Shown here one piece after another: positions 52,888 to 62,436 of a stretch of 64,000 nucleotides of DNA. Position 1 is the first letter of the stretch. Each line of letters opens with the position of its first letter. Source of the stretch: JABMPR01 sp964508765. GTDB taxonomy: Bacteria; Fidelibacterota; UBA8477; JABMPR01. The position numbers and the translations under genes were made by a program. The stretch covers positions 70,707 through 134,706 of the forward strand of contig CAZDVD010000004.1 of the NCBI GenBank assembly GCA_964508765.1, given 5' to 3'. The notes beneath the pieces are model-generated. The model did not search any database. It saw nothing but the letters and a program-made list of their open reading frames with translations, and was not told the origin of the DNA.

Positions 52888-53400
52888 TTATCGTTTTGAA
52901 AGGAAACAAACAGCCTGGGCAGCTACCGCATCTCCACTTCCAGTCATACCCATACCTTCTGTTGTTGTCGCTTTTACAGATACAAGATCAATGGGAATTT
53001 CCAGGGCATCTGCCAGGTGTTGGCGCATCTCTGGTAAAAACCCCATGACTTTGGGTCGCTGAAGTATAAGGGTCGCATCAAGATTTGAAACCCCATAGCC
53101 CCGTTCCCGAATCAGGGAATTCACATGCTTCAAAAGATCGATGGAATAAACTCCTTCAAATTCAGGGGATGTATCTGGAAAATGTTGACCGATATCCCCC
53201 AAGGCTAGCGCACCAAGAACAGCGTCTGCAATCGCGTGGGTTAGAGCGTCTCCATCAGAATGTCCCAATGTACCTTTTTCGAAAGGAATTTTAACGCCGC
53301 CCAAAACCAAATCCCGACCTTCCACCAGACGATGGACATCATAGCCTGTACCTACTCTGAGGTTAGGGGTTAGGGGTTGGGTGTTAGACGTTTCACTCAT
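52888..53400 (-). CDS. ispF: 2-C-methyl-D-erythritol 2,4-cyclodiphosphate synthase
   Basis: 170 residues. GTGYDVHRLVEG (Asp-x-His zinc ligands), GHSDGDALTHAIADAVLGAL (second zinc His), DIGQHFPDTSPEF and VKATTTEGMGMTGSGDAVAA are diagnostic. Catalyses the CDP-ME2P to MEcPP step of the MEP pathway. The N-terminus before VGTGYDVH (SETSNTQPLTPNLR) is encoded by a run of CCTAACCCC repeats and may be a late addition; a start nearer residue 15 is possible. Confidence 0.95.
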   Translation of the reverse strand: MSETSNTQPLTPNLRVGTGYDVHRLVEGRDLVLGGVKIPFEKGTLGHSDGDALTHAIADAVLGALALGDIGQHFPDTSPEFEGVYSIDLLKHVNSLIRERGYGVSNLDATLILQRPKVMGFLPEMRQHLADALEIPIDLVSVKATTTEGMGMTGSGDAVAAQAVCFLSKR

Positions 53401-53416
53401 ACTATTTTACAATGCT

Positions 53417-53442
53417 CTCGCAAAGTGCGCAGAGACGCAAAG
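53417..53442. repeat. CGCAAAG-type intergenic repeat
   Basis: CTCGCAAAGTGCGCAGAGAC followed by GCAAAG, the same A/G-periodic type as at 31980-32128. Lies between queA and ispF. Confidence 0.5.
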
Positions 53443-53491
53443 TTATTTAACCGCTCTTTTCGAGAATATTCGTGTCGACATAATTATACTT

Positions 53492-54547
53492 TTACGAAAT
53501 GAACATGGCATCGCCATAACTGAAAAAGCGATACTTCTCTTCGACTGCAATGTTATAGGCCTTGAGAATTTTCTCCTTGGATGAAAAGGCTGAAACCAGC
53601 ATGAGAAGCGTAGATTTAGGTTGGTGAAAATTGGTGATAATGCCATCAACCACCCTGAAAATATAGGGGGGATAAATGAACTTATTTGTCCAGCCATCAC
53701 CTGGTTCCAACTCACGAGGATACATCACGGCTGATTCAAGAGCCCGTACGACCGTGGTCCCCACACCGATGATCCGCCGACCTTCTTCTTTAGCTTTTTT
53801 TATTGCGGTAACCGTTTCTTCAGGGACATTAAAATATTCAGCATCCATCTGATGCTTCGTGATGTCTTCAACATTTACCGGCCTGAAGGTTCCCAGTCCA
53901 ACATGGAGGGTCACGTATTGAATTTCCACCCCTTTGGCCTTGGCCTTTTTCAAAAGTGCTTCAGTAAAATGCAATCCAGCAGTAGGAGCTGCCACAGCAC
54001 CACGATGCTTGGCATAGACAGTTTGATAACGATCTTTGTCATCATCATTGGCTTCACGAACGATATAGGGAGGCAATGGCCATTTACCGACTTCATCAAG
54101 AATGGAATAGAAATCACCACCATTTTTATCAAAACGCACGACACGTCCACCCGAGACCGTATTGTCTACCACATCGCAGGTGATTTTGTCTTCGATAACC
54201 AGCTTGTTACCAACTCTAACCTTGCGGGCAGGTTTCACCAGCGTTTCCCATAAATTGTTTCCCAATTCACGAAGCAAAAACAATTCGATTTCTGTGTCGG
54301 TTTTATCCTTGCGGGCATAGAGTCTTGATGGAAAAACTTTAGTATTATTGAGAACGAGAACATCTCCTGATTTTAGAGAATCTACCACATTCGAAAATTT
54401 GCTATGCTCCACTTCACCGGATTGGGCATCCATAACAAGCAATCTGGATCCATCACGTTTGGCGGTTGGATGTTGGGCAATTAACTCATTTGGTAATTCA
54501 TAATCAAAATCAGATAAGGTCAGGGCTTTTGCGCGATCAAACAGCAT
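53492..54547 (-). CDS. queA: S-adenosylmethionine:tRNA ribosyltransferase-isomerase
   Basis: 351 residues. DFDYELPNELIAQHPTAKRD, VLNNTKVFPSRLYARK, AAPTAGLHFTEALLKKAKAK, YVTLHVGLGTFRPVNVEDI and ITNFHQPKSTLLMLVSAF are canonical. Converts preQ1-tRNA to epoxyqueuosine. It lies four bases after ruvB; ruvB-queA linkage is common. Confidence 0.96.
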   Translation of the reverse strand: MLFDRAKALTLSDFDYELPNELIAQHPTAKRDGSRLLVMDAQSGEVEHSKFSNVVDSLKSGDVLVLNNTKVFPSRLYARKDKTDTEIELFLLRELGNNLWETLVKPARKVRVGNKLVIEDKITCDVVDNTVSGGRVVRFDKNGGDFYSILDEVGKWPLPPYIVREANDDDKDRYQTVYAKHRGAVAAPTAGLHFTEALLKKAKAKGVEIQYVTLHVGLGTFRPVNVEDITKHQMDAEYFNVPEETVTAIKKAKEEGRRIIGVGTTVVRALESAVMYPRELEPGDGWTNKFIYPPYIFRVVDGIITNFHQPKSTLLMLVSAFSSKEKILKAYNIAVEEKYRFFSYGDAMFIS

Positions 54548-54550
54548 ATA

Positions 54551-55585
54551 TCATTCTTTCTTTCTTTGGAACATGTTGGTTTGGGATAACTCGGCTTTTA
54601 AAACAAAGCCTAAATGTCTATAAGCTTGAGGAGTTGCCTGTCTGCCACGGGCAGTTCGAACCAGAAACCCCTCCATAATCAAGAATGGTTCATAAACTTC
54701 TTCCAGGGTATTGGCTTCTTCACCAACTACTACTGAAAGCGAGCTTAGTCCAACAGGACCACCGTCAAATTTTTCTATAAGTGCCTTGAGTATGCGTTTA
54801 TCCATATCATCGAGACCATACTCATCGACGTTTAACATGCCGAGGGCATCATCAGCTACTTGTTTGGTAATGGAGCCATTGCCTTTAACCTGGGCAAAAT
54901 CTCGGGTCCTTCTAAGCAGGCGATTGGCAATACGAGGTGTGCCCCTGCTGCGACGGGCCAGCTCTAAGGCACCATCATCATCAATGGGAACATTTAAAAT
55001 ATTGGCTGAGCGTTTTACAATTAGTTGAAGCTGCTCTGGTTCATAAAAATCCATGCGGAGTACCACACCAAAACGAGCACGCATAGGGGGCGTTAAAAGA
55101 CCAGCACGTGTGGTGGCACCAACCAGAGTGAATGGTTCAAGATTCAGCTGAACACTCCGAGCACTCGGCCCTTGATCAATCATGATGTCAATGCGATAGT
55201 CTTCCATGGCTGAATAGAGATATTCTTCAACTACAGGGTTCAAGCGATGCACTTCATCAATAAAAAAGACATCCCGCTCCTCGAGATTGGTGAGTAAGCC
55301 GGCCAAATCAGCAGCTTTAACAAGCACAGGTCCAGAGGTAATTTTAATACTCACGCCTAATTCTTTGGCGACCAGCATTGCCAGAGTGGTTTTACCCAGT
55401 CCCGGAGGTCCAAATAGAAGGACGTGATCCAAAGCTTCATTACGCTGTTTGGCAGCCTCAATAAAGATTTTTAGTTGAGCAACTGTATCCTCCTGACCGA
55501 CGAAATCTTCCAGACTTTGTGGTCGCAGAGCACGGTCAAACTCCTGTTCTTCGGTCAATAGTTGGGGTTGTGTTAAATCACTCAT
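54551..55585 (-). CDS. ruvB: Holliday junction branch-migration helicase RuvB
   Basis: 344 residues. LRPQSLEDFVGQEDTVAQLK, Walker A GPPGLGKTTLA, Walker B FIDEVHRLNPVVEEYLYSAM, sensor GATTRAGLLTPPMRARFG and the winged-helix LSSLSVVVGEEANTLEEVYE with PFLIMEGFLVRTARGR. AAA+ motor that drives branch migration with RuvA (not in window). First gene of ruvB-queA. Confidence 0.97.
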   Translation of the reverse strand: MSDLTQPQLLTEEQEFDRALRPQSLEDFVGQEDTVAQLKIFIEAAKQRNEALDHVLLFGPPGLGKTTLAMLVAKELGVSIKITSGPVLVKAADLAGLLTNLEERDVFFIDEVHRLNPVVEEYLYSAMEDYRIDIMIDQGPSARSVQLNLEPFTLVGATTRAGLLTPPMRARFGVVLRMDFYEPEQLQLIVKRSANILNVPIDDDGALELARRSRGTPRIANRLLRRTRDFAQVKGNGSITKQVADDALGMLNVDEYGLDDMDKRILKALIEKFDGGPVGLSSLSVVVGEEANTLEEVYEPFLIMEGFLVRTARGRQATPQAYRHLGFVLKAELSQTNMFQRKKE

Positions 55586-55742
55586 CTTATCAATCTTTAC
55601 TTGCCTCTCTTTGAATTTTGGTCTCTGGAACTTCTATTCAAAATGTGCCGGCAAATATAGTCGGTGGGGGTGCCTGTTTCCAAGTGAAGCCTTGGAGGGG
55701 CTATTCGCACACTATTCGGATATGTCCTTCCTGGAGACAATA

Positions 55743-58565
55743 TTATTTCGCCAACATGTCTTTGAGGTAATATCCTGTATAGGATTGCTTAACCCTGGCG
55801 ACTTCCTCAGGAGTTCCGGAGGCCAGGAGTTCTCCACCTCCATCACCACCCTCAGGTCCGAGATCGATCACGTGGTCAGCAGACTTAATCACATCAAGAT
55901 TATGCTCAATGACCAGGACGGTATTGCCCTTGTCAACCAGGCGATTCAGAACCGTCAATAGCATGCTTACGTCGGCAAAGTGGAGGCCAGTTGTGGGTTC
56001 ATCCAGAATATAAAAAGTACGGCCCGTACCCACCTTGCTTAGCTCACTGGCAAGTTTCACCCTCTGGGCTTCGCCGCCGGATAGCGTAGTGGCCTGTTGT
56101 CCCAGCTTGATGTATCCAAGACCCACTTCGACGAGCGTTTTAAGTTTTCTCTTGAGAGCTGGTATGGCTTTAAAGAAGCCGAAGGCTTCCTCCACTGACA
56201 TATCCAGTACTTCAGAAATGTTTTTTTTCTTGTACTGAATCTGTAATGTTTCTCTGTTGTAACGTTTTCCCTTACAGTCTTCGCACTGGACATAAACATC
56301 GGGTAAGAAGTGCATCTCAATTTTGCGGATACCATCACCCCGACAACTTTCGCAGCGTCCACCCTTCACATTAAACGAGAATCGACCTGGCTTATAGCCA
56401 CGCAACTTCGCTTCAGGAAGCTGGGAGAAGAGATCCCTGATAAATGTGAAAGAGCCTGTATAGGTAGCGGGGTTGGATCTGGGGGTCCTGCCAATGGCGG
56501 ATTGATCAATATTAATGACCTTGTCGATATATGCCAAACCTTCTACACGATCATACGGTAGCGTGGTAATCTTCGTATTGTATATGGACCGTGCCATGGC
56601 TGGATAAAGAGTTTGATTAATGAGGGATGACTTACCTGATCCAGATACCCCAGTCACACAGATGAATTTCCCCAGGGGGAAATCAATGTTAAGTTTTTGA
56701 AGATTATTCCCACGAGCTCCAACCAGACTGATTTTACTGTTTCTTCCTTCTCGTCTTTGCATGGGAACCGGGATAGATAATTCACCCGTTAAGTATTTTG
56801 CAGTGAGGGAGTTTTTGTTTTTCAAGAACGTTTTTGGTGGGCCTATGGCCACAATCTCGCCACCATGTTCACCTGCACCAGGACCCATATCTACCAATAT
56901 ATCTGCCTCTTCCATGGTTTCCTGATCATGTTCAATAACAATAACCGTATTGCCCAAATCTCTAAGATGTTTTAAGGTTTCAATTAGACGTCGATTATCA
57001 CGCTGATGCAGACCAATTGATGGTTCATCCAAAATATAAAGCACGCCGACCAGTTGCGAGCCTATTTGGGTTGCCAAGCGAATTCGCTGCGCCTCGCCAC
57101 CAGATAAAGTTCCAGCGGTGCGGAATAAGTTTAAATAATCCAATCCAACATTAACTAGAAAACTTAATCTTTCTTTAACTTCTTTTAAGATTTGTTTTCC
57201 AATCTGCTCTTCTGTTTTAGAGAGTTTTAATTCATTGAAAAACACAAGCAGTTCTTTAATTGGTAAATAGCTCAGATCTGTGATACTCTTTTTCCCGAGG
57301 AGGATATGATTTGCTTCAATACGAAGACGAGAACCGCCACATGTTTCACAGGGTAAAGAACTCATGTAGCCCTCAATCCATTTCCTTACGCCTGGTGATG
57401 TAGTCTGTTTATATCTGCGTTCCAGATTGGGGATAACCCCTTCAAAACCGCCTTCGTACTCACCTTTCCACCGATCTGATTCATAGGCCATTTTGATTTT
57501 CTTGTCCCCGGTACCCCTTATAATGGCCTCCTTTGCCTCATCACTGATACTGCTCCAGGGTTGAGTGAACTTGAAATTGTAATGTGAAGCCAAGCTTTTA
57601 AGGATAGCAGCGTACCAGTTTCCGCGGGGCTGCTCACCAAGCGGTGCTATGGCGCCCTGTAATAGGGACTTCCTTTTATCAGGCACGATGAGTTTAATAT
57701 CTATACTTGTTTGCATACCTAGTCCATCACAACTGGGGCAAGCGCCATATGGGCCATTAAAGGAAAACAAACGAGGTTCAAGCTCAGGATAACTTATCTC
57801 GCAATAAGGACAAGCGTAGTGCTCAGAGAATACATGTTCTTCTTCACCTACAACATCAATAATGACCATGCCTGTTCCATGTTTTAAGGCCAACTCAACG
57901 GACTCTGTCAACCTATCTTTAAACTCTTCATTGATAACAAGACGATCTATGACAATTTCAATTTTATGTTTTTTGTTTTTATCAAGATTTATTGATCGAC
58001 CAACTTCTTGAATCTTTCCATCTACACGTACCCTTACAAACCCCTCTCTCTTTATTTCCTTAAATATTTCTTTAAACTCACCCTTGCGACTCTTAACAAT
58101 GGGAGCTAGAATTTGTATGTGTGCATCGGCTTTTAGATTTAAGATGGAGTCAACTATCTGTTGAACCGTTTGCCGGGTAATTGGCCGGCCACAGTTATAG
58201 CATTCCGGTTTTGCTATTCTAGCAAAAAGCAAACGGAGGTAATCATGAATTTCTGTAACTGTCCCCACGGTGGACCTTGGATTTCTTCCAGCTGATTTTT
58301 GTTCAATCGAAATAGCAGGGGATAGGCCATCAATATAATCCACATCTGGTTTTTCCATTAACCCCAGAAATTGACGTGCATATGCAGAGAGAGATTCTAC
58401 ATAACGTCTCTGACCTTCGGCGTAGATGGTATCGAAAGCCAGGGAAGTTTTACCTGAGCCGGAAAGTCCAGTTATAACTATAAATTTATCTCGTGGGAGT
58501 TCGAGATTAACATTTTTCAGATTGTGCTCACGGGCACCATGTACAACTAATTTATCACTTCTCAT
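55743..58565 (-). CDS. uvrA: excinuclease ABC subunit A
   Basis: 940 residues, usual UvrA length. Two ABC ATPase halves: Walker A GLSGSGKTSLAFDTIYAEGQ (about 32-43) and GVSGSGKSSLINQTLYPAMA; signatures TLSGGEAQRIRLATQIGSQL and TLSGGEAQRVKLASELSKVG. Zinc modules CYNCGRPI, CPYC with CPSCDGLG, and CESCRGDG with CEDCKGKRY. Damage recognition in nucleotide excision repair, and a likely client for the alkyltransferase-like protein at 28.3 kb. Stands alone on minus. Confidence 0.97.
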   Translation of the reverse strand: MRSDKLVVHGAREHNLKNVNLELPRDKFIVITGLSGSGKTSLAFDTIYAEGQRRYVESLSAYARQFLGLMEKPDVDYIDGLSPAISIEQKSAGRNPRSTVGTVTEIHDYLRLLFARIAKPECYNCGRPITRQTVQQIVDSILNLKADAHIQILAPIVKSRKGEFKEIFKEIKREGFVRVRVDGKIQEVGRSINLDKNKKHKIEIVIDRLVINEEFKDRLTESVELALKHGTGMVIIDVVGEEEHVFSEHYACPYCEISYPELEPRLFSFNGPYGACPSCDGLGMQTSIDIKLIVPDKRKSLLQGAIAPLGEQPRGNWYAAILKSLASHYNFKFTQPWSSISDEAKEAIIRGTGDKKIKMAYESDRWKGEYEGGFEGVIPNLERRYKQTTSPGVRKWIEGYMSSLPCETCGGSRLRIEANHILLGKKSITDLSYLPIKELLVFFNELKLSKTEEQIGKQILKEVKERLSFLVNVGLDYLNLFRTAGTLSGGEAQRIRLATQIGSQLVGVLYILDEPSIGLHQRDNRRLIETLKHLRDLGNTVIVIEHDQETMEEADILVDMGPGAGEHGGEIVAIGPPKTFLKNKNSLTAKYLTGELSIPVPMQRREGRNSKISLVGARGNNLQKLNIDFPLGKFICVTGVSGSGKSSLINQTLYPAMARSIYNTKITTLPYDRVEGLAYIDKVINIDQSAIGRTPRSNPATYTGSFTFIRDLFSQLPEAKLRGYKPGRFSFNVKGGRCESCRGDGIRKIEMHFLPDVYVQCEDCKGKRYNRETLQIQYKKKNISEVLDMSVEEAFGFFKAIPALKRKLKTLVEVGLGYIKLGQQATTLSGGEAQRVKLASELSKVGTGRTFYILDEPTTGLHFADVSMLLTVLNRLVDKGNTVLVIEHNLDVIKSADHVIDLGPEGGDGGGELLASGTPEEVARVKQSYTGYYLKDMLAK

Positions 58566-59588
58566 AAAATCCTCAATTCAAACTTTTAAGATATTTGGAG
58601 GACTAGCCTGGTGGAAGCAGAATTTAGATTTTCCTGTATAAATATTGTAATTGATTCCACAAGTACAAGTTTGTTGGAATACCACAAAAATAATGCCTGT
58701 ATGTGCACCACCTGCCTTTGCATCATACTGTACGCTTCAATATTCATTTACCTCCACTCATGACCTCTGCATAGGACCTAACATAGCCTTGGCTTAAGGG
58801 CTCTGATACTGTGTGATAGTTATCCACACTTATGACCTGCTTTCCAGGTTGCTCTCGATTCCGCAGAATTCTCTCTTTGCAAGCCACCATGCATACGTCA
58901 ATTGCCTGTATTAATGGGTTTAGTAGGTTTTAATGTCAATTTTAGAAATTTATCTTCTTCATTTATCAAATTACTATTGTCGCAATTATGGCTCATATTG
59001 ACCAGCTGGTCATAAGGCTATCTATTGTTCCCCGTCTGGCGTAAAAAGCTTTAACCTGTTTTATTGTCTGTATTTGCTGCTCCAAAACGCTACATTTTAC
59101 CCGCCTTGCCGTATTGTGCACCACAAAATTATTGCTATTCACCTGGGCTTCCTAAGATCTATTATCGGTGAGAAATTCTAAATCAAATCAGCCTTTCTGG
59201 TCAATTTCACTCATTTTCGAATGATCTCTGCTCTTTAACAGCACTGAGCCCAGCTTTTTAACCAACCCTTACCCACAAACCGCTATTTCAACCTTATGAA
59301 AACACCATTATTAATTAAAACTCTCAGCTCGAAACCAAGAATACATAAAACTATTATATTCGATTTATTAACTATAATTCATAATATTGTTCTTTATCAA
59401 TTAACCTCATAGTACCCCCATCACACCGTTCCTCTTTTCATGATTTCCTTTTATATTTCAATGTCTTAGTCGATAACCTATGCCGGTTAGCGTCCCTGTT
59501 TTCAACTCAACGAATATTTCCCACCTTCTCAACAACCCGTTTATATTGATCCGATTTTGAAAAACATCTTCATATAAGGATTCACTGC
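58566..59588. other. 1 kb gene-free, AT-rich region between divergent genes
   Basis: No convincing gene on either strand. Contents: a perfect DnaA box TTATCCACA at 58820-58828 inside an imperfect inverted repeat (GTGTGATAG/TATCCACAC); a weaker TTACCCACA near 59268; an AT-rich tract at about 59320-59400. A 49-codon minus frame (GTG at 59142, stop 58993) has AGGA upstream but no recognisable product. The ABC operon promoter must lie in the last 100 bases; I could not pick one with confidence. Confidence 0.4.
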
Positions 59589-60494
59589 ATGAATGCTCTG
59601 TCGCTCAACAATATTACAAAAACCTTCAATGATTTTACTGCTGTGGATCAGCTTTCACTGGAGGTCCCGGAAGGTAGCATCTATGGCTTTATAGGTCCTA
59701 ATGGCTCTGGTAAGACAACTACAATACGTATGATCATGAATATTTTGCATCCAGACAATGGCGATATTCAAATTTTGGGTTTTCCTCGAGCATCCATTGA
59801 TAATGACCTTGTTGGTTACCTTCCTGAAGAACGCGGATTATACAAAAAGATGAAAATCCGTGAGTTGCTTCAATTCTATGGTCAACTCAAAACAGGACAT
59901 AGGGTTTCAGAGGACGTTGACTTTTGGTTGGAAAAACTTGATCTCTCTGAATGGGGCAATAAGAAGGTGGAAGCCTTAAGTAAGGGTATGAGTCAAAAGG
60001 TGCAGTTCATTGCAACCGTTGTTTCCCATCCCAAGCTTGTCATTCTTGATGAGCCCTTCAGTGGACTTGATCCAGTAAACACTGATGTTCTCCTCAAGGC
60101 TATGCTGGAACTTCAGAAGAATGGCGCTACCGTGATTTTTAGCACCCATGATATGGCTACAGCTGAGAAAGTTTGTGACTATGTGTTTATGATACACAAG
60201 GGTAAAAAAGTACTTGATGGTACCCTCCATGAAATCCAGGACAAATATGGAAGTGACACCCTCCGAATCCGATGTGACAACAAGCCTACTGGTCTTGATC
60301 GAATCACTGGCATTGACAAAGTCCATGATTTTGGTCAATCACAGGAATTGAGGATATCCCCCACATCCAATCCTCAGGATATTTTGAAAGAATTAATGAA
60401 AGATAATACATTGCTGAGTTTTGAACTGATGAAACCATCCCTCCACGATATTTTTGTTCGAATAGCCGGCGCTGAGGAGGTTGATCATGTATAA
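59589..60494 (+). CDS. ABC transporter ATP-binding protein (NatA-like)
   Basis: 301 residues. Walker A GPNGSGKTTTIRMI, signature ALSKGMSQKVQFIA (degenerate L-S-K-G-M as in NatA-type exporters), Walker B LVILDEPFSGLDPV and switch STHDMATAEKV. The C-terminal 80 residues match the DUF4162 extension of drug/Na+ exporters. Overlaps the permease gene by eight bases. Confidence 0.92.
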   Translation: MNALSLNNITKTFNDFTAVDQLSLEVPEGSIYGFIGPNGSGKTTTIRMIMNILHPDNGDIQILGFPRASIDNDLVGYLPEERGLYKKMKIRELLQFYGQLKTGHRVSEDVDFWLEKLDLSEWGNKKVEALSKGMSQKVQFIATVVSHPKLVILDEPFSGLDPVNTDVLLKAMLELQKNGATVIFSTHDMATAEKVCDYVFMIHKGKKVLDGTLHEIQDKYGSDTLRIRCDNKPTGLDRITGIDKVHDFGQSQELRISPTSNPQDILKELMKDNTLLSFELMKPSLHDIFVRIAGAEEVDHV

Positions 60495-61800
60495 GATTCT
60501 ACGCCTTGCTCTCAGAGAGTACTATGCTGCTGTTCGCACGAAGGGCTTCATCATTGGTTTGATCATGCTCCCTGTCTTTATGAGCGGAAGCATCATTGCC
60601 ATGGCCCTCTTGAAAGACCATGTCGATATTCGAGAACGTCGCATTGTTGTGGTTGATGAATCGGGTCAGTTTAGTGAGATGCTTCAAGAAGCTGCCTCTA
60701 TTCGCAATACCCAGCATATTTTTGACCCAGAGGATAGCACTCAAGTACAACCAGTATATAGTATTGAGTTTGTCGACGTGGACACAGCAAATATTATTGT
60801 ACAACTTGGGGAACTATCTGACCGAGTTCGCGATGGTGAAATTCATGCTTTCCTTCACATTGGATCTTCAATAGTTCACCCCGCGGCAGATCCGAAGAAT
60901 GCCTTTGTCAATTATCATGCTGAAAGTGCTGCCCTGGATGATATTCGCAACTGGCTAAGGGATCCTATAAACAATCATCTTCGTCGCCTGAGACTTGAGC
61001 AGGCCGGTATTGATGAATCAGAAATTCCCGACCTTTTTCACTGGTCCTGGGTTACCGCCAAGGGACTGCTTACCATAGATGAAGAAGGTAACTTTACCGA
61101 TGCAGGTTCCAGCAATGAAGTCCATGAAATCGTCGTGCCCCTGGTCATGATGATGCTCATGTTTATGATGTCCATGATGGGTGCCACCCCTCAGCTCAGT
61201 GCCGTTATGGAAGAAAAAACCCAACGAATTGTTGAAGTCATTCTGGGTTCTATTACCCCTTTCCAGTTTATGCTGGGGAAAATCCTGGGAGGTCTGGCCG
61301 TGGCCTTAACCAGCACCCTGGTCTATCTGGGCGGTGGTATTGCCTTTATGCAATGGCGTGGGTTTGAAGCCTATATACCTTATGACATCCTACCCTGGTT
61401 TGTGGTAAACCTGGTTATCCTCTTGTTCATGCTGGGTGCACTCATGACCAGCCTGGGATCCGTTGCAAATGATGCCAAAGACGCTCAGTCCCTATCATTC
61501 CCCGCAATGTTTCCCATGATGATCCCCATGTTTATTATGATGCCTGTTTTAAAGGAGCCACTCTCCACATTTTCTACTGTGATGTCATTGATACCGCCAT
61601 TTACACCGATGGTGATGACTTTGAGAATGGCCTCACCCGTTACCATTCCTGCCTGGCAACCCTGGGCTGGCCTCGCAGGGGTAATTATTTTTACACTGTT
61701 TGTTGTTTGGGGCGGAGCACGCATATTCCGCGCAGCCATTCTCATGCAGGGTGTGCCACTTAAGTTTTCAAATATTATGCGTTGGATGACCAAAGGATAA
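60487..61800 (+). CDS. ABC-2 type permease (NatB-like)
   Basis: 437 residues from the ATG at 60487, behind AGGAGG with a six-base spacer. One N-terminal membrane helix (KGFIIGLIMLPVFMSGSIIA), a large extracytoplasmic domain (about 45-210), then five helices (LVMMMLMFMMSMM; FMLGKILGGLAVALTSTLVY; the P-rich LPWFVVNLVILLFMLGALMT). EEKTQRIVEVILGSITPFQF is the conserved coupling segment. Forms an exporter with the upstream ATPase; Na+, drug or lipid export are possible. Confidence 0.88.
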   Translation: MYKILRLALREYYAAVRTKGFIIGLIMLPVFMSGSIIAMALLKDHVDIRERRIVVVDESGQFSEMLQEAASIRNTQHIFDPEDSTQVQPVYSIEFVDVDTANIIVQLGELSDRVRDGEIHAFLHIGSSIVHPAADPKNAFVNYHAESAALDDIRNWLRDPINNHLRRLRLEQAGIDESEIPDLFHWSWVTAKGLLTIDEEGNFTDAGSSNEVHEIVVPLVMMMLMFMMSMMGATPQLSAVMEEKTQRIVEVILGSITPFQFMLGKILGGLAVALTSTLVYLGGGIAFMQWRGFEAYIPYDILPWFVVNLVILLFMLGALMTSLGSVANDAKDAQSLSFPAMFPMMIPMFIMMPVLKEPLSTFSTVMSLIPPFTPMVMTLRMASPVTIPAWQPWAGLAGVIIFTLFVVWGGARIFRAAILMQGVPLKFSNIMRWMTKG

Positions 61801-61811
61801 AGGAATCGATC

Positions 61812-62348
61812 ATGGCTGAAAATAAAATTTTTACCTGGATGAAAAACCGCTCACCTTCTCGAAGCTATCACTTTCAACTGAGTCCAAAACTCACCGGAAA
61901 AATCCGACGGAAGGGACTGTGGAGTCCTGATGGTACTGGAGAAATGGGCGACCGAAAACTACGCTTTAGCTCCAACGGAAAAGCAAACATGAGCTTAAGT
62001 GTGATTGACGGTTCATCTCAGGAAGAACTCGGGAAGCTTCATTTTTACTGGAAAGATTTTCAGAAGAGCAAGCTGGAGCTAAAAAGCGGTAGCACTTACT
62101 ATTTTCGTTCATTCAATTTACTGAGGGGTATCTGGAGTTGGGTTAAAAAAGACACTGCTAATGAGCAGTACATTTTTAAGGTAGACAACCCGCTTCATCG
62201 TTCGGGGACCATAGAAAGTCCAGCCAAAGATGTACCTGCATTGGAACGGGATATTTTGCTGCTATTGGGTCTACATCTCCAACACTATATCAACATCTGG
62301 TTGATCACGATTATTATCGTGATTGTCGGTGCTGTTTCAGGGAGTTAG
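61812..62348 (+). CDS. uncharacterised C-tail-anchored protein, third gene of ABC operon
   Basis: 178 residues from the ATG at 61812 (AGGAA six bases upstream); the frame opens earlier, overlapping the permease, but without a site. Not recognised. The N-terminal 130 residues are beta-rich and basic (RSYHFQLSPKLTGKIRRKGL; LRFSSNGKANMSLSVIDGSS), and a single hydrophobic helix closes the protein (INIWLITIIIVIVGAVSG). So it is probably a cytosolic domain tethered at the C-terminus. Its position suggests a partner of the NatAB-like exporter. Confidence 0.65.
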   Translation: MAENKIFTWMKNRSPSRSYHFQLSPKLTGKIRRKGLWSPDGTGEMGDRKLRFSSNGKANMSLSVIDGSSQEELGKLHFYWKDFQKSKLELKSGSTYYFRSFNLLRGIWSWVKKDTANEQYIFKVDNPLHRSGTIESPAKDVPALERDILLLLGLHLQHYINIWLITIIIVIVGAVSGS

Positions 62349-62360
62349 ACTTTGAGGACC

Positions 62361-62431
62361 TTAACCTTGCGAAGGTTCCCGTCTTCGTCCTGAAGACTTC
62401 GCCGTGACGAGTAAAACCTTCGCAAGGTTAA
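62361..62431. repeat. 17-bp perfect inverted repeat between convergent genes
   Basis: TTAACCTTGCGAAGGTT at 62361-62377 and its exact inverse at 62415-62431. Each arm is itself a near palindrome (AACCTT...AAGGTT). It may terminate transcription in both directions or be a dispersed REP-type element. The 37 bases between contain GTCTTCGTCCTGAAGAC, another hairpin. Confidence 0.7.
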
Positions 62432-62436
62432 TAAAT

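Noticed and set aside
53340..53400. Telomere-like CCTAACCCC repeat at the ispF N-terminus
   Set aside because: Only two to three short units and it is compatible with coding; probably a local slippage repeat.
58820..58828. Replication origin call
   Set aside because: Only one exact DnaA box and no dnaA, dnaN, gidA or rpmH nearby; kept as a finding, not annotated as origin.
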